From NCBI GenBank assembly GCA_003996215.1, contig QJPP01003527.1, positions 185,238 through 249,237 of the forward strand: a stretch of DNA of 64,000 bases, given 5' to 3'. Below the pieces are notes generated by a model that worked only from the letters and a program-made list of their open reading frames with translations, was not told where the DNA came from and did not search any database. This stretch comes from Jaltomata sinuosa. Lineage: Eukaryota > Streptophyta > Magnoliopsida > Solanales > Solanaceae. Each line of letters opens with the position of its first letter. The first letter of the stretch is position 1. A program made the translations under genes and the position numbers. Shown in pieces: positions 12,156 through 23,165 of the stretch.

Positions 12156-13500
12156 TTAATTTACACACCTGAGACAAAATAGAAATAATCTATTATTTTA
12201 ACCAATCATTCTAAATAAAGAGAAAAGTAAAACAATTGCTGAAGTTGATGAAGCAACAATTGCATCAAATGCTGAAATTGCTATAGAAACTCTAGCAATT
12301 GTTCTACATACTTCAGCAGTTGTTGTAACAAATTTAGCAGACTTGCTATAGCAATCTCAGCAACTGCTTCATCTATTCACAACAAGTTCTGAGATTATTG
12401 CAGCAGATGCACGTTTTTCAAGCTCAATACTTTGAAATCATTTTATTTACACGCATGATACAAAACAAAACTTATCAGTTAATTTTACTAATCATTCAAA
12501 ATATATAAGGAAAGAAAATTTCTACAGTTGATCAAACAAGTACACAAAATATTAATTTTTTTTAACAAATGAGTGAGTTGTTACAGAAATTTCAGCAATT
12601 GCTGAGGTCCTTGTTGCAAATTGTAAACCTATTGCAGCAATTATTTAAATATTCAAGTTGCTACAGTAACTGATGAAGTTGATGAAGCAACTGTTGAAGT
12701 TGCTAGCAGTTGCTGTAGAAAATTTAGCAGTTGTTGTAGTTACTTCAGCAATTTCTTTAGAAAATTTAGCAATTTAACAGACTTGCTACAACAACCTCAA
12801 CAACCGTGTGATTTATTCACCACAAATACACCAACAACACAGTCAAGAATATATTTTTCTCACCACAAATACAATAACAACCAAATCAACAAAGATATAT
12901 TTTTCTCACCAAAAGTATAACAACAACCAAGAATAGATTTTTTTCACCACAAGTACAACAACAATTAAGAACATATTTTTCCATCACAAATACAATAACA
13001 ATCAAGAATATATTTTTCTCACCCAACAAGAACAATAAAATATGTGAAATTCATATTGTTATTAGGGCATGCAACAATAAAATCATCATTTTCACTCAAA
13101 AAAATTGAACCCCTGATTGTGAGGAAAGAGAAAAGAACTTTACCTTTAAAAAAATTAGAACCCTAACTATGAGAGGAGACACGCCAATAGCAGCGGCAAT
13201 GGCGACGGCAACAATGAACAAAATGGAGAAGAAGAAGAAGAAAAAGGAGAAAAAGGAGGAGAAGAAGGAGGAGGAGGAGAAGGAGGAGGAGAAGGAGAAG
13301 GAGAAGGAGGAGGAGAAGGATCGTGCTTTTTAGTTTTGATTTTTAGAGAACCATTGAGAGAGGTTGAGTGGTTTGTAGAGAGAGAAGTTGAAGGGGTTTT
13401 GAATTTTTATAAAAAAAAAAAAACTGATTTGGGGGTTATATGAATTGGGGGTTATTTTATAGTTTTTAAAAGATTAATATATTTAATATATTACACTTCA
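12156..13500. other. AT-rich region with dispersed TTGCTGAAGTTGATGAAGCA motifs and a purine microsatellite
   Basis: No gene is seen. From 12236 to 12790 the motif AATTGCTGAAGTTGATGAAG and its inverted forms recur several times, as in subterminal regions of a DNA transposon. From about 13205 to 13322 there is a GAA/GGA purine tract. The segment is probably the 5' part of the MULE whose gene lies at 11293-12155, but terminal inverted repeats were not identified. Confidence 0.35.
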
Positions 13501-13843
13501 TACCCAAATTAACTTACTCACAAATTAAGTACAACTTTTACCTTGACTGGTCAAAGTTATGACCTTTGATAATTTTGACACTTCAAGGACACCTCTTCTC
13601 ATTTTTCACGAGAAGCTCCACTATATTTTTGCTCAAGTTCTCTCCCGTGCATATATTTGATTGCTTTTTGCCTTAAACTAATAGTTTACTCCCTCCATTC
13701 TGCCTAGTTTTGTCTTGGATATTAATATAGTGGTTAGTGTACTGCTATAGGGCAGTTATTAAAGTACTCCATATATAGCACAGCACAGCACACTGTTTTG
13801 CTGATTGTCCAAGAAACATTGGGAATCAGTTGAGAATTCTGTT
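13501..13843. other. Upstream region of the MED15-like gene
   Basis: No gene recognised. ACTCCCTCCATTCTG at about 13689 resembles a Stowaway-like MITE terminus, but no matching second end was found. Any MED15 promoter or 5' UTR should lie here; no clear TATA box was assigned. Confidence 0.3.
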
Positions 13844-14439
13844 ATGGAGACAGCTGATTGGCGGATTAAACTTCAACCCAGCTCCCGTCAAAGAATGGTT
13901 AACAAGATGCAAGATTTTTCGATTTTGGCAAATTGGGTGGGTATTCACTTACTGGGTGTGCTAATTGAATCTCTACTACCATTCCATTTTGGGTAACTGG
14001 AAAACCTACCTTTACCTTTTCTTCTAGGTTAATTGGATAGTGCTCACAGAAAACACCATAAATGTCAAATATGTTTATCTTCAAGAAACATTGCTCTTAT
14101 CAACCCTTTAATGGCTGTATAGAATAGAAATCTTTAAGAGTTGTCTTCCTCTCTCTGGACAACAAGGAGAACGTCGGGAGCTTAAGAAAAAAGCAATGAG
14201 GTTTGAGCAAATAATTCATACTGCTTCTACAAGTCTGGTATGCACTCTAAACACACTTCTATTTCTTTAATTTGTTATTCCTGCTTGTGTTAACAATACA
14301 TCAATTTACGTTTCCACTCATTTAGACATCTATTTTTCTCCAATATTGCAGCAAGAATATCGGAGTTATTCAAAGATGTCGATTAGGAAGACGAAATCGC
14401 CCAATTCTATACAACCCAATGCTGCAACTAGTGGCTCAG
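13844..14439 (+). CDS. MED15: MED15-like exons 1-3: KIX domain
   Basis: Exon 1 (13844-13908) gives METADWRIKLQPSSRQRMVN; exon 2 (14123-14237) gives KSCLPLSGQQGERRELKKKA; exon 3 (14352-14439) continues with Ser/Lys-rich sequence. Together they match the three-helix KIX domain at the N-terminus of plant MED15. The frame is kept across both introns if intron 1 uses a GC donor (GCAAGA at 13909) with the AG at 14121-14122; no GT donor gives a matching junction. Intron 2 uses GTATGC (14238) and the AG ending at 14351; intron 3 starts GTGAAC at 14440. Confidence 0.75.
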
Positions 14440-16069
14440 GTGAACAATGAAACTTCATGTGCTGTATTTTCACAGAAGCAGGTCATTTTTCCTATAGGAT
14501 TCTTTATATACACCTAAGTACTCTGTGTAGGGGAAATTTTAGATGCTTGAAGCATTATACTAATCTTTGAGTTATCTATAATATATTAGGCGCTCCAGGT
14601 CAGAGTCCTAGCCTCTTAAAGTGCTGTTTGTCTACTTCCTGACTATTCCATCTCTATTAGCTATCAGGAAAAAAAGGGATGAAGTAAAAGTGGGTCATTA
14701 ACAATATTGCATATTATTGTATATTTATCTAGTACAAACTTAGTTAAAGTTCTCATTTAGTATTTTGGAATTAGTTTTTGCAAAGCATTTGCTTCTGTTT
14801 CTTGTATCTTAAACTACAAAGGCTTGCTTTCTTATGCTGCTTGTTTGTATTTTACTGCTATATAGACTCTTTATACAAGAGCATGTCAGATAAACTTATA
14901 TACAGAAGCTATTTTAAATCAATAATAGAGACATCAAATGGAAGAGCTAAGGTACTAATACTAAGTCTAGACGCCCTTGTCCAAATTTCAATTAGACAGG
15001 GGAAAAGAAAGCTAATGCTTATATATTTAAGCAGCAACTACTTGATTAACATGTTTGGCTTCCAGCATCTTCTCATACTCCTCGATCGATCTAAAGAGCT
15101 CTGAGAAGTTTCCCGTACCAAAGCCTCCACAGCCACCCTTCTGATAAACTTGTCCGTTTTCATCTTTGAGCATGCAGCCTATTCTCTGAATTATTCCAAT
15201 AAATATTGTTGGCCTGAGGAAAGCAATTATAATAATTGTCAATCAATCTTTATTTAATACACAAAAGTTGCAAAAGTACAGTGGTTACCACATAGGTCAG
15301 CAGAAAAGAAAAGTTTTATGGGAGGCTATATTTAGTTGTGTTCATCATTTCGTAGTTTTTATAGGCATAGGGATAAATTCTTTTAGTGCATCTCATATGA
15401 ACTGATACCATTTCCAACCCGCAAGCATGCTTGTAATAGTCTACAAGCTTTCCTGAATCTTTAGGAGAGGTACTAGAATAAGGTCTCCGGCATAAAAACA
15501 AAATTCTTGCTCTTCTCTTTTTCTTATCCTGTTTCTTTCATTTTCCACGGTAAAGACAACGAGCCAGCCAATTCCTTGTGTTATTCCTAACAACTAAATT
15601 AAACTACAAGGACCAAGAAGCATGATCTCAATATAGATGATTTAGCTGAAATTTAAGGCAAGGGCAAACAGGTGGTGAAATGAAAAATGATATGGTAAAA
15701 GTAAGAAATAGTTTTAACGTTCAAGGGTTGACAACTCAGCCTTCTTCAATTCAGAAGCTTCCCTAATTGTCTGCAAATATACAATCTACATGACTATACT
15801 AGGCAATCCACGTTTGGTTGTGGTCACTTGTGGCCCTAATACAATAATATAGCTTCAAGGAGGTCGAATTTCCACTTGATAATAGCAGGAACATTTTGTT
15901 GTTTTATTTTTGGAGAGAGAAGGGAGGGAGGGGGGGAGCTCAGGGAGTTATCTGGTTAGAGCAGAAAATGAGTTTTGTAAATCTTATCAAGCAGAAAATG
16001 AATTTTGTAAATCTTATCAATAACTCAGGCTACCATGCCAAATGACGTGGCCAGAATTCAAATTTGCAG
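14440..16069 (+). other. MED15-like intron 3 region
   Basis: Apart from the HPPD exon the segment holds one other minus-strand exon-like piece at 15714-15770: acceptor TTTGCAG followed by 18 codons (TIREASELKKAELSTLER) and TAA, source gene not recognised. The rest is AT-rich and noncoding, with a near-identical direct repeat of GCAGAAAATGARTTTTGTAA at 15961 and 15991. Confidence 0.4.
15027..15213 (-). pseudogene. HPD: Last exon of 4-hydroxyphenylpyruvate dioxygenase (HPPD), isolated fragment
   Basis: HPPD converts 4-hydroxyphenylpyruvate to homogentisate in tyrosine catabolism and tocopherol/plastoquinone synthesis. On the minus strand an acceptor CCTCAG is followed by RPTIFIGIIQRIGCM, YQKGGCGGFGTGNFSELF and SIEEYEKMLEAK, then TAA at 15027-15029. 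This is the C-terminal exon of plant HPPD, bounded at the position where plant HPPD genes have an intron. The family has Glu in the FIEIIQR motif as an iron ligand; here it is Gly. No other HPPD exon was found nearby. It is antisense inside MED15-like intron 3, so it is a captured or relic gene fragment rather than a functional gene. Confidence 0.8.
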
Positions 16070-16364
16070 ACCACGCAAAACATGCCAAACGTTGGTCAAA
16101 ACTTAGTAGGAGATGCCATTGGACAAGGCATGCCTCCTAATATGGTTAGTAACTGTCAGAGGCAAAGATAATCACTGTTGCAGCAGAACATTCAGAACAA
16201 TCTTCAGCGGCAACTGTTACTTAATCAGCAAAATTAACCTCCAAGATGCATCAGCAGGAGTTGGATTCTCAAAGTAATATTGCTGGGATCCAGCACCAGC
16301 AGTTGACTGGAAGTCGACCTGTTAACCCTGGCTTGCCGTCTAATCAGCACCCTATCCCTATGTT

Positions 16365-16470
16365 GCTCGGACTCTCCAAAAATGTTGCCGCACCCATGTC
16401 AGATCCTCCAAAAACACACTACTTTTGAAGGATCCGACACGCACGCGTCGACATTTTGGAGAGTCCGAGC
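16365..16470. mobile_element. Short hairpin MITE with perfect 17-bp inverted ends
   Basis: GCTCGGACTCTCCAAAA at 16365-16381 is exactly the reverse complement of TTTTGGAGAGTCCGAGC at 16454-16470, and inner arms (GATCCTCCAAAA / TTTTGAAGGATCC) extend the fold. I recognise this GTTGCTCGGACTCTCC hairpin as a very common short repeat of nightshade genomes. It sits inside the Gln-rich MED15-like exon. Confidence 0.8.
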
Positions 16471-16758
16471 ATTGAACCAATCAAAAGCTCCTGTACAGCA
16501 GCAAATGCTTCAGAGTGATACAACCTTGTTACCAAGTCAAGGTCAACAATCACAGCCAAAGGCAGTACACGAACAAATGATGTCGCAGAGTCAATCGCAA
16601 CCACTTTTGGGTTTGCAGCAGCGGACGAATCGATTGCCAAGGGAAATGCAACAGTGGCTTCAAACATCAGGCCCATTGCGTCCATAACAGAATGTAATTG
16701 AACAGCAGAAGCAGATATATCAACCACAAAGAACCACATCAGAAGCCTTATCAAGCAT

Positions 16759-17318
16759 ATAGGTTTCTTAATAAAAGCTTTCAATTAGGTTTCATCCATC
16801 ATTGTGCAGCATGTTAGCATGATGGACAAATATAGAATATCTTGTAGGATCTACGTTAAGATATTCTCGATATGGTAAATATGTAAGAGATATTCTAGAT
16901 ACTACATTTAGTGTAGAATATAGTGTAGCATTAGTTGTAGAATATTATGCAGATTATTTTGTAGGATTTACATTGTGTAGAATAATTCTCTCGTGTATAA
17001 ATACCGATGTATTCTTATGTATTTGGATCAATGAATTGAGACTCATTCTTCAGTTTCACTCATGTTTTCTCTATTTCTGACATGTTATTAGAGCTTCTTT
17101 TGATTGCTTTGATTCATAGAGTTCTTGATCGGTGGTTACTTTCAGTTTTTTGGGATGTTTTTGTTTGTTGGTTGTTCGTCAACAGTTAGTCCTAAACACT
17201 TAGGGCTCTTGGTCTTGGTTATTCTAGCTATTTTTTTTCGTGTCACTGTTTTTTGATTTTCGCTATCCAAAAACATGACTTCACATCAGTTTGAGTCCTC
17301 ACTTTCTGTTTTATTTGT
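16759..17318 (+). mobile_element. Copia LTR and leader fragment flanked by AGCAT
   Basis: An LTR-like unit runs 16812-17082 (TGTTAGCATG...TTTCTGACA) with TATAAATAC at about 16996, followed by TGTTATTAGAGC, a decayed form of the tRNA-Met primer site, then a leader and an ATG (17276) that opens only about 15 codons. No pol follows. AGCAT at 16754-16758 is repeated at 17319-17323, as expected for a 5-bp target duplication, although the 53 bp left of the LTR is unexplained. Confidence 0.5.
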
Positions 17319-17391
17319 AGCATCGTCAGATTCTATAGTCCAGATGGGAGATGCAAATGGAGCTGATTGGCAGGAGGTGGTTTACCAAAAG

Positions 17392-18882
17392 GTATTGTTT
17401 GCAATTGTACTTCAATTTGCAAATAATATTGATGATTGAGGATATATTGATGACTTGTTAGAAAATGATGCTTTGGCCAATTTGATAAACTTGACCGGTT
17501 ACAACAATATACAAAATAGCTGTATGCTGAGAAATTTTCTTTATTTGATGGAGTAGTTCTGGAGGTTTAACCCCCCCCACCCCCCACCCCCACCCCCACC
17601 CAAAAAAAAAAAAAAAAGAGATCAGCAAAATTCATGTTGTGTAAGTTCCTGTTCTACTTCACTTTTAGCCTTTTTATCCAGAAGGTTCTTTCCTGAAGAT
17701 GCTCTAGTTTTTGTCCCTCTGACCATCAAGCTGCATCACACAGTTGATCCAATTATAACCTATGATTCACACAGAAATGCAGTCCTAGAATTTGTGTAAT
17801 TGACTTGATGAAAATTTTATTGCAGGTCATGTCTATGAAGGAGATGTATTTACCAGAGCTGAAGAATCTATACCAGGAAATTGTTTCTGAAGAGCTGCAG
17901 GTGACATCAGCATTTTATTCCATTATTATCATATACGAGGCAATTCTACCAGCGAACTAGATCTTGATACAATTTGTGATGTCCATAGTTCTCAATAAAC
18001 TACAATTCATTCCCAAACTTGTTGAGGTCGGTGATAAGAATAATTTGGATCTATTTTGTTATGTGCAGGCTCATTTCTTTCCAGCCACAGATACCCTTAA
18101 AATTAAAAATGGGAGTTAGTTGTAGCTTCCCCAAAACTCCCTAATTCATTCCACGAAATGCCCTTCCGACCTAGTGATTTTTCAGGCTTTGCGGTCGCAA
18201 GCCATTCCTTTGCATTCGCAAGAGTAATCTTGGAGCTTACTGCATTATGCATCTGGTGTTTTCCGATTTCTGAATGACCCCTTTTGCATGCGCAAAGTTT
18301 CTCTTTTTCTTGAGTTTCAGCTGTTCTTTCATTTGCTCTATTACATTCCAAATACACCAATCACCTGAAACCAATTAAAATCCATCAAAACATGCTTGCT
18401 CAACATTAAAAATACCCAAATATTCAAGTTTATCATAGCGCTAAGTTGGTGTAAAATGTACTTGTCACCTGGTGAAATAGTTGAGATGTGCGCAAGTTGG
18501 CCCAGACACCACAATTATCTTTTTTAAAAGAAGTGATGGTGGTGGGGGACCACAAAACTAGTTATTTCCACATACCTAGTTTGACACTGTGATGTAGATG
18601 TGATTTTCTTGTTAGTTTTTTTTAGTTTTGGCAATGATCAAGGTCTCCCTGATTCTTTAAGCAAAGGGTTTATTTGATATGGCTGAGTTTAAAAAGCACT
18701 TGTGACAATATCTGTTGAAATGTGGGCATTTCGCTAGATAAATATGTTATTCGTCTCTTTATGCCTTTTTCTTAGTTTTCCTCCCTTGTTTTGGCCATGG
18801 AGGGTACTTAAAGCATGACTATTAAAAATTATAAATGGTGAGAACAGGGCTGCGGCTAAACTAATTTCTTTCTTCTTTTCAG
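17392..18882 (+). other. MED15-like introns 4 and 5
   Basis: Intronic sequence around exon 5. It includes a poly-C/poly-A low-complexity run at 17572-17619. Around 18085-18440 is a GC-richer patch of unknown origin, possibly LTR-derived. No gene is supported. Confidence 0.4.
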
Positions 18883-19994
18883 CAAGATTCTCTTCCGCAG
18901 CAACCTCAAAATGAACAGATTGCAAATCTGAATATGTTAAAGAACATGGTGCCCGTTATACTAGTGTTGCAGCTTAACAAGCACGATATCGAACTTCAAA
19001 AGGAGAAACTGCTTCAGGTTGAGAAGGACATAGCTTCCCTTCTTAGTTCCAATAGGCATCGCAGGTCTACTTTGTCTCTGCTTCAGGGGCAACTTCTTCA
19101 AGCTCCCACACAGCTTCAGCAACCACAATCTCTTGATAGTCATCAACAGCAGCAAGCAAAACCACAGCAGACTTTGCAATTGCCAGTCCACCAGATGTCA
19201 CTTCACCAGATGATTGGTGCTACTGACATAAAGATGAGGGGATTTGCAACCTCCTCTCCAATCTGCAACCTCACCATTTGTTGTTCTGTCTCCTTCAACT
19301 GTCTGGGCTCCATCTCCGATGCCAGGGGATTTTGGAAAAGTTGGTACTGGCCTTGCCTTACGTACTGCGGCTGGAAATATAAAGCATCAACAAGCTACTG
19401 TTGCTTGTGCACCTGCCCAATCTCCTGCAGTAGGTACTTCTGGGATATCAGCCTCACCTTTGCTTGCAGAGTTTAGCACTCTAGATAGTACACATGCCAA
19501 TGGCTCCGCTGTTGTTTCTGGAAAGTCAACTGTTGAACAACCATTGGAACGCTTGATGAAAGTGGTGTGTATGATACCATTCTACTTAATGTATATTTTC
19601 AGTAATCCTAATATATGTTTCTTTGTACCCTTCCTTTGATTTTGCCTATTATTATATTCAGGTTAAAAACATGTCCTTAAAAGCATTGAATTTGTCAGTT
19701 AGTGACATTAGTTCAGTTGTCAGTACGATTGATAGAAAAGCAGGATCTGCACCAGAAAATGGGTCAAGAGCAGCTGTTGCCGAAGATATGGTTGCCATGA
19801 GCAAATATCTCCAAGCAATAAATAACTTTATGCAGGATGGTCCTACAGGAACAAAGAAGCTGAAGCGATATGCAAATTCCAATGTTATTTTGTCAAGCTG
19901 CAGTGTAAATGATAGTTTCTGGCAGTTGAATGGGTCTGAAGCATCCGCGTCAGAGTCAACAGCAACATCCGGTGTCAAAAAACCTAGACTTGAG
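17826..19994 (+). CDS. MED15: MED15-like exons 5-7
   Basis: Exon 5 (17826-17900) encodes VMSMKEMYLPELKNLYQEIV; exon 6 (18883-19564) begins QDSLPQQPQNEQIANLNMLK and continues through a Gln-rich coiled region to PLERLMKV; exon 7 (19662-19994) includes DISSVVSTIDRKAGSAPENG and ends KKPRLE. All three have consensus AG acceptors and GT donors and follow the family's order. Exon 6 contains a frameshift near 19236, where the frame starting at 18883 gives way to the next frame (SPFVVLSPSTVWAPSPMPGD). Confidence 0.75.
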
Positions 19995-20456
19995 GTAATC
20001 TATTTCTGCGTTTCTCGTACATGAAAGAAGTACTAAAGTATACATCTAAATAGGAGTGCCGTGGTAGATTATTGTAGTTCTTTATAGAAAGAGGAGAGTT
20101 ATGGTGCACTTTGGAGTTAAAATAAAAGCTGGAGTTTCATCATGGTCAAAAGAGAAAGAAGAATAAAACAAATGCAAGAGATTAAAGCCTTAATTCAATG
20201 CCAACTACTTCGCTAAATGAGCATCATTAGTCTATTTAGTATAAATAGGTGCAGTGTAACTAAGATTGGTGAACAAGCACAACATCAGTAAAATATCACT
20301 TGGAAAAATGTAACAACTCATTCCTGTCTTGTACATTGTTCTTATCTCCTGTAAATCAGTCCTTAGCACCAAAAATTACAGCATTCAAGTAGAATCAAAG
20401 AGCATACCTAAAATCAATCAAAAGCTCCTCTTTTCTTCTAACACCACCTTAGCCTG

Positions 20457-21160
20457 CTCTGATATGCTGGCCAAATGATGGTATAAATATCATTGAGGAA
20501 GAAGATGCTGAGAAAAATCATTTTGTGATTGAGAAAAGTACTCTAAAAACCAGAGTTCAGTATCTTCATCGTTGTTTGATTGGCTTTATTGGAGATGTTC
20601 TGAAAGGTGCCCCGAGTAGAGCAGAAATACCTGCTGAGGTCAATCAAAGAATTAAATAGAACTTATTTGAGTTCCCATCAAGAGTTGAGGCTGAAAGAAT
20701 CAAATGGACAGCTGGGCTTTCAAAAATTAAGAACTTCACTTGGAGTGGTGGTCACCAAGGAAATATTCTACCCAGTCAGTTTGGACTAAATAATGGATTT
20801 TCTGGTGCATTTGTGGTCATGTAAACTGGTAAGTTCCCCATTGTCTATCTGGGCCTTCCCCGTGGCGCCAGAAAAAATGACCAATCTATGTGGAAAGGGG
20901 TAATTGACAAATGCGAGAAGAAGTTATCCCCCTGGATGAAGCAATACCTGTTTTTTGGAGGTTCATTGACTCTAGGCAATACTGTGCTAGATACGATACC
21001 TCATGTCCCTTGTCCCTATTCCAGTTATTATAGAAAATAGAATTAACAGGTTGAGAAGCAACTTCTTATGGGAAGGCAACTGTGAAAAGAGAAAATTTCA
21101 TCTGGTGAATTGGAAAGATGTAATGCAGGGAAAAAAGGGTGGTGGTATGGTTACAAATTT
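20457..21160 (+). mobile_element. LINE (L1-type) piece 1: ORF1 DUF4283-like and ORF2 RT C-terminal remnants
   Basis: About 20457-20800 gives EAEKNHFVIEKSTLKTRVQ and FEFPSRVEAERIK, similar to the DUF4283 part of plant LINE ORF1 proteins. About 20840-21160 gives FPIVYLGLPRGARKNDQSMW, KKLSPWMKQYLFFGGSLTLG and INRLRSNFLWEG, the region just after the reverse transcriptase core in plant L1 ORF2. The RT catalytic core between them is missing, and several stops and frameshifts are present. Confidence 0.7.
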
Positions 21161-22091
21161 AACACATGTATTAACATCAAAACATCTTTGATTGGTTAGA
21201 TTTCAACCATATCCTCAAGATTATTTCAAAGAGCTCAAGTTAGGGCTTGACCTAAAAGAGGTAATTTCTTCACCCCATTCTAGAATAGAATTATGGGTTA
21301 AGTATTTGGAAGGTGTTGTGAAGCAGAAAACACCATTGTGTAAGGAATTACATGAAGTATTGAAATGAGTGTTCTTGAACTAGGGTTAGAAATGGAGAAG
21401 ATGAATGGGTGTGGGTTAAGGTAAAAAGGTAAATTTGGTGTTTCTAATGAATGTGTTGAGTTCCATTACACCTAAAAGGAAGAGGCTAAGATGGGATTAC
21501 AAGACTTGGACCCTATATGAGGAAATGGGTCTTTTTATGGTTTGAATTAGACCAATGAAGAATCAAATAGGTTTATTGATGAGTGGTGACAAGTACCTAT
21601 TGCAACTTGTAGATTAACTCTTGTTGACTCATTTGAGATACATGACACTATTGATAGCCAGAAGAACGATTAACCTATGTTGAACATTTCTCTTTCATAG
21701 AGTTTCTTCCAAAATATCCATATCTTTTAAGCATGTCTACATGTCTAAGAGTTTTAAAATTTTAATGTATGATTGTGTGAGACAAGTAATCATACATTAT
21801 CCGTGTTTCTCTCAAATGATGTGATTTCTCAAATGATATGATCTCAAATGCTATGCATCAGATGATGAATAAGATCGAGAACACTTTTTGATTTTCAAGT
21901 GAACATGACTTTATGGTTATCCAAATGAAGTGATATATACAAATATGCAAATGATATATGAAAGATATGTTGGCTATGGAGCCTAAGTTGAAAAACTTAA
22001 TTAAAGGCCAAAAGGTGTCAACTTATATGAAAGGGCCAAAGGTTCCTAATTATATGAAAAGGCCAAAGGTGCCAAATTATTTGAAGGGCCA
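21161..22091 (+). mobile_element. Gypsy-like LTR inside LINE, piece 1
   Basis: A noncoding segment separates LINE pieces 1 and 2 and is itself interrupted. It includes repeats of AAAGGGCCAAAGGTTCCTAA / AGGCCAAAGGTGCCAAATTA at 22028-22090. LTR nature is inferred from its context and from the terminal TTTGGGGTGTGA in piece 3. Its left boundary is uncertain. Confidence 0.4.
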
Positions 22092-22221
22092 AATGAAAAA
22101 AAGGGCAACCCGGTGTACTAAGCTCCCTCTATGCGCGGGCGGGGTCTGGGGAAGGGCCGGACCACAAGGGTTTATTGTATGCAGCCTTATCCTGCATTTC
22201 TGCAAGAGGTTGTTTCCACAG
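22092..22221 (-). mobile_element. TS-type SINE, 3' half
   Basis: The minus strand ends with the SINE 3' region: plus-strand GGTGTACTAAGCTCCC, GGGCCGGACCACAAGGGTTT and GCAAGAGGTTGTTTCCACAG are reverse complements of the familiar TS/tRNA-derived SINE of tobacco and relatives. The copia element at 22222 cuts it. Confidence 0.8.
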
Positions 22222-22649
22222 TGTTAGGAAATTAAGATTTATCTAGAAACTCCTAGATTATAGATATTTTTGTAGTAGACAAGTCTTATGGCTTAAAACG
22301 AGTGGCGGTTAGTGAGCCACATATGTACATAGTTTAGTGTGAGATATTTTACTTATTATGTGGTTTGTAATCCTCACACTTTATATATAAAAAAGAAGCA
22401 TCTGTAATGAAACATCTAGAGAGTGAAATAGATCTCTAAACTTCAGCCTTCTCCTCCTTCATCTAAACACTTTCTGTAGCAATTTACAGCTGCAAATCTC
22501 TACTGTAACTGCTTGTAGCTTTAAGAATCCTTCTTTCCTTTCTTTCTAACATGGTATCAGGGCTTATTTCCTTAGAGATCCGAATCATATCTTGTTGATT
22601 GACTCATCAAATTTCTGTTTTTTCTTGGATCTATTTGCTAGGTAAAGTC

Positions 22650-23165
22650 ATGGCACCTGAAAATCAGCCAACGACTGGTCCTCCGATCTTGAACAGTGAG
22701 AATTATCATATTTGGGCTATCAAGATGAAGGCTTATCTAAAGGCTCTCTACTTATGGGAAGTGGTTGAGAGCGGAGAACCTGCAGTCCAACCTGTGAGAG
22801 TTAATGCAACTCTCAATGAAATTAAAAAGTATAATGAGTTGGTGACTAGATCTCCAAGAGCTCTCACTTGCATACATTCAAGTCTTACGGAAGTGATGTT
22901 TACGAGAATTATGGCTTGTGAAACAACCAAAGAGGCCTGGGATAAGTTAAAGGAAAAGTTTGAAGGCAATAATAGAGTAAAGTCTGTTAGGGTCTTAACT
23001 TTGAAGAGGGAGTTGGAGCTTTTGAAGATGAAGGACTCAGATAGTGTGAAAGAATACTCTTCCAAGCTGATGGAGATTGTGAACCAGATAAGAATACTTG
23101 GTGAAAACTTTCCAGATCAGAAAGTTGTTAGAGAAGATCTTGTTCAGCCTTCCAGAGAAGTTTGA
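22650..23165 (+). CDS. Copia gag (UBN2/DUF4219-type)
   Basis: ATG 22650 starts MAPENQPTTGPP, followed by LNSENYHIWAIKMKAYLKAL, the conserved first block of plant copia gag proteins, and by TKEAWDKLKEKFEGNNRVKS. The frame is open for 171 codons to the stop at 23163-23165. Downstream, frames are shifted: CCHC-like remnants (CRYYKKYGH-type region, about 23490-23540) can be seen but not in one frame. It forms the nucleocapsid of the element. The start was chosen by family similarity; the in-frame upstream codons lie in the leader. Confidence 0.75.
   Translation: MAPENQPTTGPPILNSENYHIWAIKMKAYLKALYLWEVVESGEPAVQPVRVNATLNEIKKYNELVTRSPRALTCIHSSLTEVMFTRIMACETTKEAWDKLKEKFEGNNRVKSVRVLTLKRELELLKMKDSDSVKEYSSKLMEIVNQIRILGENFPDQKVVREDLVQPSREV

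Larger units (their letters stand above)
16070..17391 (+). pseudogene. MED15: MED15-like Gln-rich exon 4, disrupted by stops, a MITE and a copia fragment
   Basis: After the acceptor TTTGCAG (16063-16069) the exon encodes the Met/Asn/Gln-rich MED15 middle, with pieces such as NMPNVGQNLVGDAIGQGMPP, LLQQNIQNNLQRQLLLNQQN and NVIEQQKQIYQPQRTTSEAL. It is broken by TAA at 16169, a frameshift near 16230, the hairpin repeat at 16365-16470 and TAA at 16685 (probably CAA originally). At 16758 the coding match stops; it resumes at 17319 with GDANGADWQEVVYQK and a donor at 17392. The 560-bp interruption is flanked by AGCAT on both sides and contains a copia LTR. Confidence 0.65.

Noticed and set aside
13680..13745. 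Stowaway MITE at ACTCCCTCC
   Set aside because: Only one terminus-like sequence; no inverted partner or TA duplication found.
22748..23065. Minus-strand 105-codon ORF
   Set aside because: Antisense of copia gag.
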